Origin: Synechococcus sp. SynAce01
GTDB taxonomy: Bacteria; Cyanobacteriota; Cyanobacteriia; PCC-6307; Cyanobiaceae
Assembly: GCF_001885215.1 (NCBI RefSeq)
Contig: NZ_CP018091.1
Coordinates: 1,922,001 to 1,986,000, forward strand
DNA: 64,000 bases
Direction: 5' to 3'
Position numbers and translations under genes: made by a program. Positions 63,577 to 64,000 of the stretch are shown here, one piece after another. Each line of letters opens with the position of its first letter. Position 1 is the stretch's first letter. A model generated the notes under the pieces. That model ran no database searches. It saw only the letters and a program-made list of their open reading frames with translations, and had not been told where the DNA came from.

Positions 63577-64000
63577 CAGCGGTGGTGGGGCAGGGGGCCG
63601 CGCCGTCCTGCGGTGATCGAGGCCTCAAGAAAGCTGCAGAGCTCTTCGGCGGCCGGCAACAGGTGGTCTTGGCGGATGCGGGCCAGGGCTTGCACCAGCA
63701 CCTGATCGCCGCGGTACAGGCGGTTCCAGACCTCCTGCAATTGCTTCAGTTCGGCACCATCGGCGCGGTCTGAGAGCCCGCTGCGGCGCAGGCCGATCCG
63801 GTTGAGCCCTCGCAGCCGCCCCGGATGGCCCTCAACGATCGCGAAGGGAGGCACATCGCGGTCGATGCGGCTCATCCCACCCACCATCGCCAGCTTGCCG
63901 ATGTGGACGAACTGATGAATGCCCAGCACCCCACCGATCACGGCCCGATCGCCAATCACCACGTGGCCGGCGATCGCCACACTGTTGGCCACCACAATCC
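63576..64000 (-). CDS. lpxA: UDP-N-acetylglucosamine acyltransferase, C-terminal part
   Basis: The last 141 residues of LpxA; the 5' end is outside the window. The left-handed beta-helix hexapeptide rungs ([20 protein letters not shown]) and [15 protein letters not shown] are seen, followed by the helical C-terminal domain with [13 protein letters not shown]. The GTG at 63995 is an internal codon. The gene precedes lpxB in an LPS operon. Confidence 0.93.
   Translation of the reverse strand, partial: IVVANSVAIAGHVVIGDRAVIGGVLGIHQFVHIGKLAMVGGMSRIDRDVPPFAIVEGHPGRLRGLNRIGLRRSGLSDRADGAELKQLQEVWNRLYRGDQVLVQALARIRQDHLLPAAEELCSFLEASITAGRRGPLPHHR

Overview
The window comes from a high-GC alpha-cyanobacterium of the Synechococcus/Cyanobium type. 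The supporting signs are seen in the sequence: RNA polymerase beta' split into rpoC1 and rpoC2, a high-light-inducible protein (Hli) fused by stop/start overlap to rpoC2, Ycf35, DUF1825, DUF3143 and fibrillin-like proteins, a plastid-type pyruvate dehydrogenase E2, LPS genes (lpxA/lpxB), and a biotin operon that carries BioK instead of BioH. The cyanobacterial palindrome GCGATCGC recurs (for example 986-993 and 1508-1515). Almost all of it is dense, ordinary core genome. No rRNA, tRNA, CRISPR array or intact insertion sequence was seen.

Layout. 1-12.5 kb: end of rpiA, hisD (minus), rpsT, tatD, then rpoB-rpoC1-rpoC2 behind a 225-base leader with two hairpins. 12.5-14.7 kb: hli, rlmN and a low-GC GIY-YIG/DUF4357 gene that looks imported. 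14.7-20.3 kb: AmpG-like permease, small membrane protein, HEAT-repeat protein, a redox-flavoured cluster (DUF2997, ycf35, ferredoxin, aldo/keto reductase) and rsmG. 20.2-25.8 kb: membrane DnaJ protein, DUF3143, then the minus-strand operon bioF-bioK-bioC-bioD-(50-aa membrane ORF)-bioA, where nearly every junction is a 1-4 base overlap. 25.9-28.7 kb: Ski2-type helicase. 28.7-29.3 kb: a 550-base AT-richer gap. 29.3-33.8 kb: an SbcD/SbcC-like pair and a YCII protein, with low-complexity tandem repeats in two genes. 33.8-37 kb: unknown membrane protein, HAD sugar-phosphatase behind a consensus promoter, short SepF-like protein, fibrillin, glycine-rich RNA-binding protein. 37-43.2 kb: lnt, phasin-like protein, FKBP, sodB, queA, pdhC. 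43.3-48.8 kb: ylqD, acyl-ACP/CoA synthetase, lipB, lrtA/hpf, deoC, recO. 48.8-56.2 kb: MFS permease, glycosyltransferase, acyltransferase, cupin, exported SOD, flavin amine oxidase, pyrF. 56.3-64 kb: tyrS, DUF1825, a coupled HhH + GIY-YIG pair, pepA, small proteins, exported MsrA, lpxB and the 3' end of lpxA.

Functional links: biotin synthesis is nearly complete in one operon. LipB and PdhC lie close together (lipoate and its acceptor). Two superoxide dismutases are present, one cytosolic (Fe type) and one exported (Mn-like). The least explained items are the 50-aa membrane ORF inside the biotin operon, the translationally coupled HhH/GIY-YIG pair, the hookless SbcC with a Asn/Asp repeat, the DUF2997-Ycf35-ferredoxin-reductase module, and the leaders of rpoB and lrtA.
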